From NCBI GenBank assembly GCA_963750735.1, contig CAVVRY010000001.1, positions 62,001-126,000 on the forward strand: 64,000 bases of DNA, in the 5' to 3' direction. The stretch's first letter is position 1. Each line of letters begins with the position of its first letter. Made by a program: the position numbers and the translations under genes. Below the pieces are notes generated by a model. That model ran no database searches. It had not been told where the DNA came from and saw nothing but the letters and a program-made list of their open reading frames with translations. Source of the DNA: JANTGF01 sp963750735 (GTDB taxonomy: Bacteria; Bacteroidota; Bacteroidia; Bacteroidales; VadinHA17). Below, piece by piece: positions 1-7,408 of the stretch.

Positions 1-56
1 ATTCCAAGACAAATAATTAATATCAATATGTATTTAAAAAATCTCAAAATTGATTC

Positions 57-683
57 CTATTTGAGAATTATAACTTTTTGTTTATAGATGATTATTTTGT
101 CTTTCTTAACCAACAAATAATACAATCCAGATTCTCCTAGAGGAATTACAATCGTCTCAAGATATTCACTATTGTTACATTCTAAATTCTTATTGAGAAC
201 CTGAACACCAATTGAATTTATTACACAAATTGAATAGCCAGGCAAGCAATCTGGTATGAGTACCTCAAATGATCCTTTATTAGGATTGGGATATACTTGA
301 ATGTTTAAAGGATTGTCAGGAAGGATTTCTCCAATGTCTGTTATAATATTCAGAGCAATTGAGTCAAGATATGTGCATCCATTTTCATCAATTATCGTTA
401 GATGAAAAACTCCATTTTCATTTAAAGTTAGAATAGGGTTAGCAATACTAAGTATTTGTACTCCATCATTGAATTTCCATTCTCGTAAATAGGATATTTC
501 TCCTACTACCTGGAAAAGAGTATCCAGATTGATTTCAACTCCTTCATCGACACTGAGTGGCCCTGAAATGGTTAATGAGAGTAGTGGAGGTTGTACTACA
601 GCGATTTTAAAGACCTCCTGGTTAAAGGCAGGTGCAACATTTAGTAGTGCAATTGAAAAGGCAAGAAAAATTAATTTTTTCAC
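57..683 (-). CDS. Small secreted protein with T9SS type A sorting domain
   Basis: Predicted 208-aa exported protein. The N-terminus (MKKLIFLAFSIALL...) is a signal peptide. Residues ~28-115 look like one Ig/PKD-like beta-sandwich (pattern 'SVDEGVEINLDTLF', 'ENGVFHLTIIDENGC'). Residues ~125-208 form a T9SS C-terminal sorting domain, with 'VYPNPNKGSFEV' near its start and the closing 'GLYYLLVKKD...KVIILK' strands. Such domains direct cargo through the SprA translocon, which is encoded in this window, after which they are cleaved. With only one small domain before the CTD, this is short for a T9SS cargo. No enzymatic motif is visible, so its role is unknown. The upstream region carries a 25-nt motif also found before the gene at 34735. 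Confidence 0.8.
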   Translation of the reverse strand: MKKLIFLAFSIALLNVAPAFNQEVFKIAVVQPPLLSLTISGPLSVDEGVEINLDTLFQVVGEISYLREWKFNDGVQILSIANPILTLNENGVFHLTIIDENGCTYLDSIALNIITDIGEILPDNPLNIQVYPNPNKGSFEVLIPDCLPGYSICVINSIGVQVLNKNLECNNSEYLETIVIPLGESGLYYLLVKKDKIIIYKQKVIILK

Positions 684-743
684 GGCATTATTATTTTATT
701 CAGCAATAATGCAAGTAAAAATTAGGGATATGCCTTATTTCAA

Positions 744-768
744 AAACATATCTATACAAGTTACATAT
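744..768 (-). promoter_or_regulatory. 25-nt upstream motif shared with the 34.7-kb gene
   Basis: Read on the minus strand, this stretch matches 34680-34704 (plus strand) at 24 of 25 positions. It lies ~60 nt before the start of the T9SS-sorted protein gene and points toward it. It includes a near TAnnTTTG -7 box (TATGTTTT). The match between two distant promoter regions suggests a shared regulator or promoter type. The role is inferred. Confidence 0.45.
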
Positions 769-842
769 ATTTGATGAGATAGCCAAATATTTTGAGGGTT
801 GTTTGATTGATGTCAATTTGTAAGGGATAAGTTCAGAAAGCC

Positions 843-955
843 AAACCCTTCCACCCAAACAGCCACGATCTTTTTTAGTGGTATAAATCCTCAACAAAAT
901 ATAGTTTGTGCATAAAATGGGTACAGGGTTTGGTAACCGGAGCATGATTTCACCT
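843..955. repeat. Intergenic repeat family, copy A
   Basis: First of three related non-coding copies (with 2172-2287 and 4607-4705). Shared blocks in order: an 'ACCCTTCC...CC' start, 'AGCCACGATCT', 'TCCTCAAC', 'ATAAAATGGG', and a 'CATGATTTCACCT' end that A and B share. Copy A is the most divergent in the middle, where the 'CTCAACAGAG' seen in B and C is replaced by other AT-rich sequence. No ORF runs through it and no terminal inverted repeat is clear. Confidence 0.6.
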
Positions 956-1282
956 ATGTTGGAGTAGTTTTTTCACCCTATAAAAAAAGGAATGCCTGTG
1001 AGTAAATGGGGCTTATAAAAAAGAGGGGGCGAAAAGGCTACAACTAAGGATTGAGAGGCTGGAGAAGAAGCTGAAACACTTTGATAAACTCAGGTGAACA
1101 AAAGTCCCTAAAGCTATTCAGAAGATGTTAGCGAAAATGGTGCAATAAACAGACGCCCCCTATACCTCCTCCAGAAATCACAGGCGAACCTCTCCAACTA
1201 CAAATGCGGCAGCGACAAATAAACTTGATTTTCATTCTCAAATGTTGTAACTTACAGGTAATATTATTTGACCCTAATCATC
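956..1282. other. Gap with possible degraded coding sequence
   Basis: No intact gene is visible. On the plus strand, 1002-1097 reads as a Lys/Glu/Leu-rich, coiled-coil-like peptide (includes 'RIERLEKKLKHFDKLR'). It ends at a TGA and then stays open in the same frame to about 1148. This looks like a gene relic, but the parent family is not recognisable and it could be chance. The rest of the gap shows nothing I can name. Confidence 0.25.
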
Positions 1283-2170
1283 ATGATACCAACTTTCAGA
1301 ATCGTTTTATTTCTTCTGTTGCTGTCTGTTGTAGTTCAATGCAGAAAAGAGATAGATCCTGTAGTTGAAATTCTTATCCCTGATAACAATTTTTTAAATG
1401 CGTTGATAGAAGAAGGTGTTGATACAAATGGAGATGGTATTATTAGTGCCGCTGAAGCTGAGGTGATAATATCATTAGATGTAAGCAGTGATAGTATTGC
1501 AGATATGACAGGGCTTGAAGCATTCACTAATTTGGACACACTCAATTGCCTGGGAAACAAACTCACTACTTTAGATGTTTCGGGTAATACATTATTAAAA
1601 TGGTTAGTTTGCAACGACAATCAGTTAACTACATTAGATTTATCAAAAAATATTGCTTTGGAAAGGCTTGAATGTCATGGAAATCAACTAAGTAATTTAG
1701 ATTGCTCCAAAAATATTGCTTTAACGTTTTTGTGGTGCTGGGGTAATGATCTGACTAGCTTAGATGTTTCAAAAAATATTGCTTTAGAAGTATTAGCGTG
1801 TAGGAGCAACAAATTAACCGAGTTGGATGTTTCTAATAATATCGCATTGTTGTATTTATGGTGCTTTGATAATCGATTAGTCAATCTCGATGTTTCAAAT
1901 AATATTTTGTTGATTTCATTGTATTGCTGGGATAATCAAATAACTAATTTAGATATATCAAATAATGTTTCACTTTACAGCTTAACCTGCGGAAATAATT
2001 TTTTAAGTGTTTTGGATGTTTTCTTAAACAAAAGTCTAACATCTATTTCAATAACGAATATGCCTACATTATATAAGGTTTGTGTATGGGAAATGCCATT
2101 CCCTCCAGAGGGAGTGGATGTTTATATTTCAGATAGCCCAAATGTCTATTTTACTAAAGATTGTAAATAG
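1283..2170 (+). CDS. Leucine-rich-repeat exported protein with EF-hand-like loop
   Basis: A TTG lies upstream at 1268, but the ATG at 1283 gives a cleaner signal peptide (MIPTFRIVLFLLLL) and 295 aa. The 'VVVQC' at the end of the hydrophobic stretch resembles a lipobox, although Gln before Cys is unusual, so lipidation is uncertain. Residues ~46-58 hold an EF-hand/dockerin-like calcium loop (D-T-N-G-D-G-x-I-S-x-x-E). About eight ~21-residue LRRs of pattern 'L-x-C-x-x-N-x-L-T-x-L-D-V-S-x-N-x-A-L' follow, with one Cys per repeat, which would stack as a ladder in the solenoid. Family knowledge: such Bacteroidota LRR proteins are surface binding proteins. The partner here is unknown. It stands alone, flanked by repeat copies. 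Confidence 0.8.
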   Translation: MIPTFRIVLFLLLLSVVVQCRKEIDPVVEILIPDNNFLNALIEEGVDTNGDGIISAAEAEVIISLDVSSDSIADMTGLEAFTNLDTLNCLGNKLTTLDVSGNTLLKWLVCNDNQLTTLDLSKNIALERLECHGNQLSNLDCSKNIALTFLWCWGNDLTSLDVSKNIALEVLACRSNKLTELDVSNNIALLYLWCFDNRLVNLDVSNNILLISLYCWDNQITNLDISNNVSLYSLTCGNNFLSVLDVFLNKSLTSISITNMPTLYKVCVWEMPFPPEGVDVYISDSPNVYFTKDCK

Positions 2171-2171
2171 A

Positions 2172-2287
2172 ACAACCCTTCCCACCTCAGTGCCACGATC
2201 TCCTTTAAGTAACATAATTCCTCAACTCAACAGAGGTAATGGATAAAATGGGGATAGGATTAGGCAACCTGAGGTATGATTTCACCT
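2172..2287. repeat. Intergenic repeat family, copy B
   Basis: Second copy, starting two bases after the stop codon of the LRR gene. It shares 'CAACCCTTCCC', 'GCCACGATCT' and 'GATTTCACCT' with copy A. It shares 'TAATTCCTCAACTCAACAGA' and 'TAATGGATAAA' with copy C. It can be followed to the CACCT end that A also has; beyond that the copies diverge. Confidence 0.6.
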
Positions 2288-2357
2288 CACCAACCCCTTG
2301 GAGAAATAGCATGCTAGGCGATCCACCTACACTCGCAGCGGGGTAATTCTTAAATAA

Positions 2358-2489
2358 ATTTGGTCAACAATCTCAATTGCCGTAGCAAAAGTAACCGCAT
2401 GGTGGGGGAAAGACTATGCGCTGCTTTCAAAAACAGTCGATAAGTGGATGATAGACCAGGTTCTCTGGGAAGGACCGCTGGAAAAATAA
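2358..2489 (+). pseudogene. Gene relic: 43-codon open C-terminal tail
   Basis: After an in-frame stop at 2355 the frame is open for 43 codons, ending at a TAA. It contains 'VTAWWGKDYALLSKTVDKW' and 'MIDQVLWEGPLEK', a Trp-rich, protein-like composition unlike random AT-rich DNA. No plausible start codon precedes it. I do not recognise the family. It could be the tail of a decayed gene connected with the adjacent repeat. 2490-2628 contains nothing I can identify. Confidence 0.3.
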
Positions 2490-2628
2490 GCTCATAATAC
2501 AAATATTATTTATTTACCTTTCAGTACTTATGTGGGCAAAAACTGGATGTATTTTTAGGTGGAAAGTTTCAAAGTAGATAACTTACTTTTAAATAAATAG
2601 CTGATTCCTTTTTATCTATGTGTATGAT

Positions 2629-3741
2629 TTATTGCCTGCAACCATCAATAAATACACGTTTGATAAGTCTTTCGTTTCCCTCCATTTCGAAAAATTCATC
2701 AAGAAATTTAATTATACTCGTTTTATTCTTTTTATCCAGGAATTCAAAATCTTGTATGAGTGAGTAAAAATCATCTTTGTGCGAAAATACATTATCCAAT
2801 GCAGCATACATTGTAGTTTCCTCAATACATTTGCATACATACACTCTTTCTCTGACGTTTTCTGTGCCCAGGCCTTCAGTAGGTATCGCGTAATCAGTAT
2901 CAACTAATCCGGAAAAATCAAAATCATAGGGCACCGGATAGGGTTCTGGTACTGCAATGTCCTTTGATTTCAACAATTTTATATTGTGCAGGCCGGTAAC
3001 ACTCCAGTCGGTATTTCCAATCATATAATTGAACACACAGAAAAGAGCCATAGCATCTTTGTTCATCCACTGCTGTGCAAGTTTCTCATTCTCAATTTCA
3101 ACACATTTCTGTCTTTTTGCCAGGGCTTTAATATGCTCAATCAGGAAGCCATATTTCGTAATTGTTTTTTGTTTCTGATTGGAATCAATATAATCTGCCT
3201 GGACCAGCCGCACCTTAAAACTGAAATCGGTAACCAGGTTGTACATTTTATAAACGAGGTACTCCCTGAAGATGAACCTCTGATACATTTCTGAGTTTTG
3301 ACAATGGGTAACAATTTTTAAAGTTGTCTGATCCTCAAGCTGGGTATTATCCATATCCGCATCTTTTAGATTGAGCTTAATGGGAGGGAAGTTGCATAAT
3401 ATTTTCCGTGAAACACCCCGGGCCCGTATCCTTATCGCACGATCAATAACCGTGTCGTTTATATGAGCAGATAGAAAAGCAGGTTGATATACCGATTTCG
3501 TTATATTCTTTTTAAATAGTTTCCGGTCAAATGTGAGCGCTATTTTCAAGGGTTCCTCATTGCTAAAAAGTTCCCAGTCCTGCTTGTTTACTATTTCAAT
3601 ATTGGCATTTTCATCCTTCTGATCAACTAAATCAGGTTTCTGGGCAAGTGCAATCAGAGAGAAATTCAAAATAAAAATCAGCAGGAGGATCTTTAATCCT
3701 ACTGTCAATTGTCTGTTCCGGCAAAGCACTTTTTCTTCCAT
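2629..3741 (-). CDS. Secreted CotH/kinase-fold-like protein
   Basis: 370 aa with an N-terminal membrane/signal segment (~residues 14-33, ending 'LIALAQ') and no internal membrane spans. Key segments: 'RIRARGVSRK' and 'PPIKLNLK' (~105-126), 'FREYLVYKMYN' (~158-168), 'YMIGNTDWS' followed by 'HNIKLL' (~239-257), and 'PYDFDFSG' (~271-278). This order resembles CotH and HipA-type atypical kinases: a phosphate-contacting strand, a catalytic loop of the type GNxDW...N, and a D-F-D metal-binding motif. CotH proteins phosphorylate secreted proteins. Here export plus a kinase-like core suggests modification of envelope or extracellular proteins, but activity is inferred. Monocistronic, long gap downstream. 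Confidence 0.55.
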   Translation of the reverse strand: MEEKVLCRNRQLTVGLKILLLIFILNFSLIALAQKPDLVDQKDENANIEIVNKQDWELFSNEEPLKIALTFDRKLFKKNITKSVYQPAFLSAHINDTVIDRAIRIRARGVSRKILCNFPPIKLNLKDADMDNTQLEDQTTLKIVTHCQNSEMYQRFIFREYLVYKMYNLVTDFSFKVRLVQADYIDSNQKQKTITKYGFLIEHIKALAKRQKCVEIENEKLAQQWMNKDAMALFCVFNYMIGNTDWSVTGLHNIKLLKSKDIAVPEPYPVPYDFDFSGLVDTDYAIPTEGLGTENVRERVYVCKCIEETTMYAALDNVFSHKDDFYSLIQDFEFLDKKNKTSIIKFLDEFFEMEGNERLIKRVFIDGCRQ

Positions 3742-3872
3742 TTTTAATGGTTTTAATAGGTTGAAAGAGATTTAGGGGCAATCATAAACTAATATAGTGA
3801 AAATATTGGTTAGGAAGGGTCAAAAAAAAAGACTCCAATTAAAAATTAATAATCAATACACCACCATATGCA

Positions 3873-4493
3873 CTATATTTTTTGTTGTGTGTAGTTTTTT
3901 TCTTCTCCATATGATTTCGTTATCTCTTTTTTTAAGTAACTGTATTTTTGAGGTTCTGTCAGTTTCTTCAGGGAGTTAATTGTAATTGAACTTTGGCTTC
4001 TTTCGTAATTGTCAAGTCGACAAGTTGGTATAACATAAAAATCCCATTGTTCCATTTTTAATGGGTCAATTGTATTTTGTTCTTTATGTTTTAAATGGCA
4101 AAATACGTAAAGGTCAGTGTGTCTTTTCGGTTCCCCACGTTGCATATTTGTTTCTGCATCCCAACATCTAGCAGGTTTAATTGAGAATGAAATAGTCGAA
4201 AAGTTCTTTTGATTCCAACTTTGTATGTATGCGGCAGATTTGACTTCTATTTTTATTCCCTCTTCAGTTGTCAAATCATAAGCATCCCATTCGTCTCGTA
4301 AATTTTCAGGATTTAATCCAAATGCTGTTCCAACAATAAATTCCGCAAATCTTCCACGTGTCGCGTTACTCAATATATCAGATACACTCCAACGCCAAAA
4401 GTCCAGTAGGTTATAATCTGTATTTTGTCCATTGTCCGTTAAAACTTCATTTCCGATTTTCGGAATTGCTTTTATTTCATTGAGTTCGTTCAT
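3873..4493 (-). CDS. Putative PD-(D/E)xK nuclease-fold protein
   Basis: 206 aa with no signal peptide, so cytoplasmic. Residues ~45-55 'TRGRFAEFIVGTAFG' give a conserved Glu (E51) on a helix. They are followed by 'EWDAYDL' (D70, D73) and 'IKIEVKSAAYIQSW' with E83-x-K85. E...D-x9-E-x-K is the layout of the PD-(D/E)xK nuclease core found in restriction endonucleases and related repair or defence enzymes. No methyltransferase or other restriction-modification gene is adjacent, so it could be an orphan restriction-like enzyme, a solitary DNA-repair nuclease or a remnant. It sits among repeats and relics, which fits acquisition by transfer. Specific function unknown. Confidence 0.5.
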   Translation of the reverse strand: MNELNEIKAIPKIGNEVLTDNGQNTDYNLLDFWRWSVSDILSNATRGRFAEFIVGTAFGLNPENLRDEWDAYDLTTEEGIKIEVKSAAYIQSWNQKNFSTISFSIKPARCWDAETNMQRGEPKRHTDLYVFCHLKHKEQNTIDPLKMEQWDFYVIPTCRLDNYERSQSSITINSLKKLTEPQKYSYLKKEITKSYGEEKNYTQQKI

Positions 4494-4962
4494 TTTAAAT
4501 TACACACAACTTTTTTATATGGTCAACTATACATGCTAAAGTTAACTAATATATCGCATTTAGGGGTATTGTGTGCTTTTACCAATTTTGAGTTGCCTAA
4601 TATCTCCAAACCCTTCCCGCCAAATAGCCAAGTACTCTCCATCCAAGATGTAATTCCTCAACTCAACAGAGATAATGGATAAATTGGCAGGGAGTTTGCC
4701 GTAGCAACTAGTGGAGAGAATTAAGGTGTAAGGTTAAGAGATAGTTAATTGCCTTCCCGCCGAGGTTAAAAAGCACAAAAATTAAGATTAAGATATTCCA
4801 GCTATATTCAAAGTTCTAAACAATATTATTTGAAAGCTATTGGGGAGGGTTTCTTGATCGTATTGAGTTAAAGAGCCAGACAGACAATTCAACATGAAAC
4901 CAAAATCAATAAGTCATAAAAACAGATAATGATTTACATTATCTTAAATTGTGAATATTATA
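4494..4962. other. Non-coding gap holding repeat copy C
   Basis: No ORF of significance is seen on either strand. The only recognisable content is repeat copy C at 4607-4705. A second 'CTTCCCGCCGAGG' block near 4762-4775 echoes the repeat's 5' block. The rest is AT-rich sequence in which I see no motif. Confidence 0.4.
4607..4705. repeat. Intergenic repeat family, copy C
   Basis: Third copy. It shares 'CCAAACCCTTCC' and 'AGCCA' with copy A and 'TAATTCCTCAACTCAACAGA' plus 'TAATGGATAAA' with copy B. Its right end carries 'TTGCCGTAGCAA', which also occurs ~90 bp beyond copy B (near 2377). Copy C may therefore be a deletion derivative of a longer B-type unit. Confidence 0.55.
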
Positions 4963-5484
4963 TTATTTACTAAGACGCAGTTCAACTAAAAGCCTCAGCT
5001 CTTCATCTACACCATCATCATCAATATCGAGAAACTCATTCTCCTCAGGGAGCTTTAAAACAAGACTATTAGCGGTAAGAGTAATGACTTCGAAAGTTGT
5101 TTCATCAATAGTTCCATCATCTAGTATAAGACTTTTCTTATCACTGCTCAGGCTCCATGTACCGTCTTCAATATCACCTTGTAAAGAGAACAAATAATTA
5201 TGATTTGCCATGAAGTTAATTGTTCCGCCCTCAATATCATCTAAATACCCAATCAGGAATTCATCAATCATTGCCTGAGCTTCAGCTTCAGTTATCTGAA
5301 AAGCTAATACAAGCAATGATAATGCCGATTCATTTCCAACCATCAATTCAATTACCTGATTATCAATAGTCCAAGTCCCTATTAAATCAAGGGCAGCTTC
5401 TTCATTCGAATCTTTCTCACAGGAAGAGATTGTCACTATAATTAAAGAGAGCAGCAACATGAATTTTCTAAGTGATATTTTCAT
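4963..5484 (-). CDS. Lipocalin-like lipoprotein
   Basis: 173 aa. The N-terminus (MKISLRKFMLLLSLIIV) ends in a lipobox 'TISSC' (Cys at ~22), followed by the acidic linker 'EKDSNEEAALD'. 'LIGTWTIDNQVIEL' at ~34-47 is the first strand of a lipocalin-like (DUF4923/lipocalin_4-type) barrel. Further strands follow with 'INFMANHNYLFSLQGDIEDGTWSLSSDKKSLIL', a pattern of alternating threat/turn residues typical of these small Bacteroidota lipoproteins. Probably outer- or inner-membrane anchored in the periplasm, possibly binding a small hydrophobic ligand. The role is unknown and no operon partner is present. Confidence 0.65.
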   Translation of the reverse strand: MKISLRKFMLLLSLIIVTISSCEKDSNEEAALDLIGTWTIDNQVIELMVGNESALSLLVLAFQITEAEAQAMIDEFLIGYLDDIEGGTINFMANHNYLFSLQGDIEDGTWSLSSDKKSLILDDGTIDETTFEVITLTANSLVLKLPEENEFLDIDDDGVDEELRLLVELRLSK

Positions 5485-5702
5485 TTTTTATTTAATTTAG
5501 TTTGAATAAAAATAAGTATAATACCATTATGGTTTTCATTATATTTTAAAAAGACAGAATAAATAAGCAACCCCTGTTGGGATCTCTTATCTGTACTTCA
5601 TAAACGGGTATTTATTAACTGTAGATCAGTGCATTAAGATAGATTCATCACCGTAGATTTATATTAAATTTCATTAAAACTATTACTCTGTATATAAATA
5701 GT

Positions 5703-5822
5703 ATGAGTAGAATAATTAAGAAAAAAGGTGATTTGCCTTCTGGAATATATTTTATTGAACTTAGAGGAACAGATAATTTCAGGAGGAAAGTAATGTGTGA
5801 AAAACATAGATTTTTACCCTAA
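5703..5822 (+). pseudogene. Remnant of a T9SS type A sorting domain
   Basis: A 39-codon ORF (ATG at 5703) contains 'LPSGIYFIELRGTDNFRRKV'. This is the closing strand pair of a T9SS type A C-terminal domain (usual form LPSGxYxixL...xxxKxV). Nothing upstream supplies the cargo domain, signal peptide or the YPNP part, and the tail after the domain is abnormal ('MCEKHRFLP'). It is most easily read as the 3' relic of a deleted secreted-protein gene. Confidence 0.55.
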
Positions 5823-5861
5823 TATATTTGGTTTTGTAACTATTTTGTTATTCATAATAGT

Positions 5862-5895
5862 AAAGCCCCTCTAATTCTATTAGTTAAGAGGCTTT
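5862..5895 (+). terminator. Weak hairpin after T9SS-domain relic
   Basis: AAAGCCCCTCT pairs with AGAGGCTTT around a ~14-nt loop, with a two-base bulge. Only a short, interrupted T stretch follows. It lies 39 nt after the relic's stop codon, where the terminator of the former gene would be. Confidence 0.35.
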
Positions 5896-6070
5896 CTTAG
5901 TAGACAAGAGGTTTGAAATATCTAACCTAGATTTAATCAAAGATATGGAAAGAATTATTGGGATTGAGGAAAAATTATCCTCAGCATTAGAGTGATTCTA
6001 TCTAAATCTGGCAGTTAATCAGAGGATTAGGGCTTCTACTACCCTCATTTTTTTCACACTCAAGAAAATG

Positions 6071-6078
6071 TATATTTG
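6071..6078 (+). promoter_or_regulatory. TAnnTTTG-type -7 box for the peroxidase gene
   Basis: TATATTTG fits the Bacteroidota -7 consensus TAnnTTTG and lies 36 nt before the ATG at 6115. No good TTTG -33 box is at the usual spacing, only a T-rich run. It overlaps the upstream TTG, which argues that translation starts at 6115. Confidence 0.35.
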
Positions 6079-6114
6079 TATATCATCAACATCATTAATC
6101 AAATTCTTAATATT

Positions 6115-7251
6115 ATGCTTAGTATACATAAGACCAACTATGTATTTTTCTTAATCACCAGTATTTTCTCTATTTTTTTTGCTGGCTGTATTCAAACAAA
6201 TAAGAATGATGCCAATCCTGAAACCCTATTAAGTCCAAAAGAAAAATTAGGAAAACTTCTTTTCTTTGATGAAAGTCTCTCAGAACCTTCCGGTCAATCG
6301 TGTGCTACCTGTCACGACCCGACGGTTGCATTTACTGATCCAAATATAGAATTGCCTGTTTCAAAGGGAGTTATTCCTGGCTTATTTGGAAACAGAAATG
6401 ACATGACGATCTCTTATGCAGCTTACATTCCAGCACTTCATTATAACAAAGATGAAAACGTTTGGATAGGTGGTTTCTTTTGGGATGGTCGTGCGAATAC
6501 TTTAGCTGAACAATCCATGGGGCCGTTTTTAAATCCACTTGAGATGGCAAATCCAGACACCCTCAGTATTTTCAATAAATTAAAAATATTACCCTATGTA
6601 GATCAATTTATTGAGGTGTACGGGTCGGATGCTATAAAAAATAAAGGGATTGCCTTTAAATATATGGCTGATGCAATACAGGCTTATGAAATGACCACTG
6701 AGGTAAATCCATTCAGTTCAAAATACGATCATTGGTTGCTTGGCAAAACTAAACTAACGGAACAAGAGATCAGAGGCATGAGCATATTTATGAGTGAAGA
6801 AAAAGGGAATTGTGTAGCTTGCCATCCAAATGTTGAAGGAGAAGATAAATCCCCACCCCTTTTTACTGATTTTACATACGATAATCTGGGTACTCCTCGA
6901 AATCCTGAAAACCCCTATTATATGATGAGTACGGATCATAATCCGGATGGTTATGAGTATATTGATCTGGGATTAGGAATTACAGTAAATGATCCGAATC
7001 AGAATGGAAAATTTCGGGTTCCAACCTTACGAAATGTTGCAATTACAGCACCTTATATGCACAATGGAGTTTTTAAGACATTATTCAGTGTGATCGCTTT
7101 TTATAATACCAGAGATATTTCAAAATGGCCTGAAGCAGAAGTTAAGGAGAATGTAAATTTTGAAGAATTAGGTAATTTAAAACTCTCAAATCAGGAAATT
7201 GAAGATTTGGTAGCTTTTCTTCAGACATTGACAGATGGTTGGCAAGAATAA
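6115..7251 (+). CDS. Di-haem cytochrome c peroxidase / MauG-family lipoprotein
   Basis: 378 aa from the ATG at 6115; an upstream TTG would put 13 extra residues before a clean lipoprotein signal ('IFSIFFAGC', Cys at ~26). Two haem c sites are visible: 'SCATCH' at ~62-67 and 'NCVACH' at ~237-242. 'GQSCATCHDPTVAFTD', 'FFWDGRANTLAEQSMGPFLNPLEM' and 'FRVPTLRNVAITAPYMHNG' are signatures of the bacterial CCP/MauG family. Members reduce hydrogen peroxide with electrons from cytochromes, or carry out MauG-type oxidations. Lipid anchoring would place it on the periplasmic face of a membrane. Monocistronic, ending in the hairpin at 7251-7287. Confidence 0.88.
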   Translation: MLSIHKTNYVFFLITSIFSIFFAGCIQTNKNDANPETLLSPKEKLGKLLFFDESLSEPSGQSCATCHDPTVAFTDPNIELPVSKGVIPGLFGNRNDMTISYAAYIPALHYNKDENVWIGGFFWDGRANTLAEQSMGPFLNPLEMANPDTLSIFNKLKILPYVDQFIEVYGSDAIKNKGIAFKYMADAIQAYEMTTEVNPFSSKYDHWLLGKTKLTEQEIRGMSIFMSEEKGNCVACHPNVEGEDKSPPLFTDFTYDNLGTPRNPENPYYMMSTDHNPDGYEYIDLGLGITVNDPNQNGKFRVPTLRNVAITAPYMHNGVFKTLFSVIAFYNTRDISKWPEAEVKENVNFEELGNLKLSNQEIEDLVAFLQTLTDGWQE

Positions 7252-7287
7252 AAAACTCCCCATCAAATCTGATGAGGAGTCCTTTTT
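7251..7287. terminator. Bidirectional terminator between peroxidase gene and tRNA
   Basis: ACTCCCCATCA (7255-7265) pairs with TGATGAGGAGT (7270-7280) over 11 positions with one mismatch and a 4-nt loop. There are A residues on the left and TTTTT on the right, so it can serve both the plus-strand peroxidase gene and the minus-strand tRNA. Confidence 0.75.
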
Positions 7288-7289
7288 AG

Positions 7290-7361
<72 letters not shown>

Positions 7362-7408
7362 ATATATTTTTAAAATAAAATATCAAATATCTTTTAACGT
7401 TCAACTTT

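Larger units (their letters stand above)
5485..6070. other. Long gap with a T9SS-domain relic and a hairpin
   Basis: This ~590-bp stretch lacks an intact gene. It holds the sorting-domain fragment at 5703-5822 and a hairpin at 5862-5895. The remainder (5485-5702, 5896-6070) is AT-rich with scattered stops in every frame, and I see nothing else in it. Confidence 0.4.

Noticed and set aside
1268..1282. TTG at 1268 as the start of the LRR protein
   Set aside because: The ATG at 1283 gives a better signal peptide and is the standard codon.
3797..3979. Small plus-strand ORF between the kinase-like and nuclease-like genes
   Set aside because: Low complexity, overlaps the nuclease-like gene antisense, and has no supporting features.
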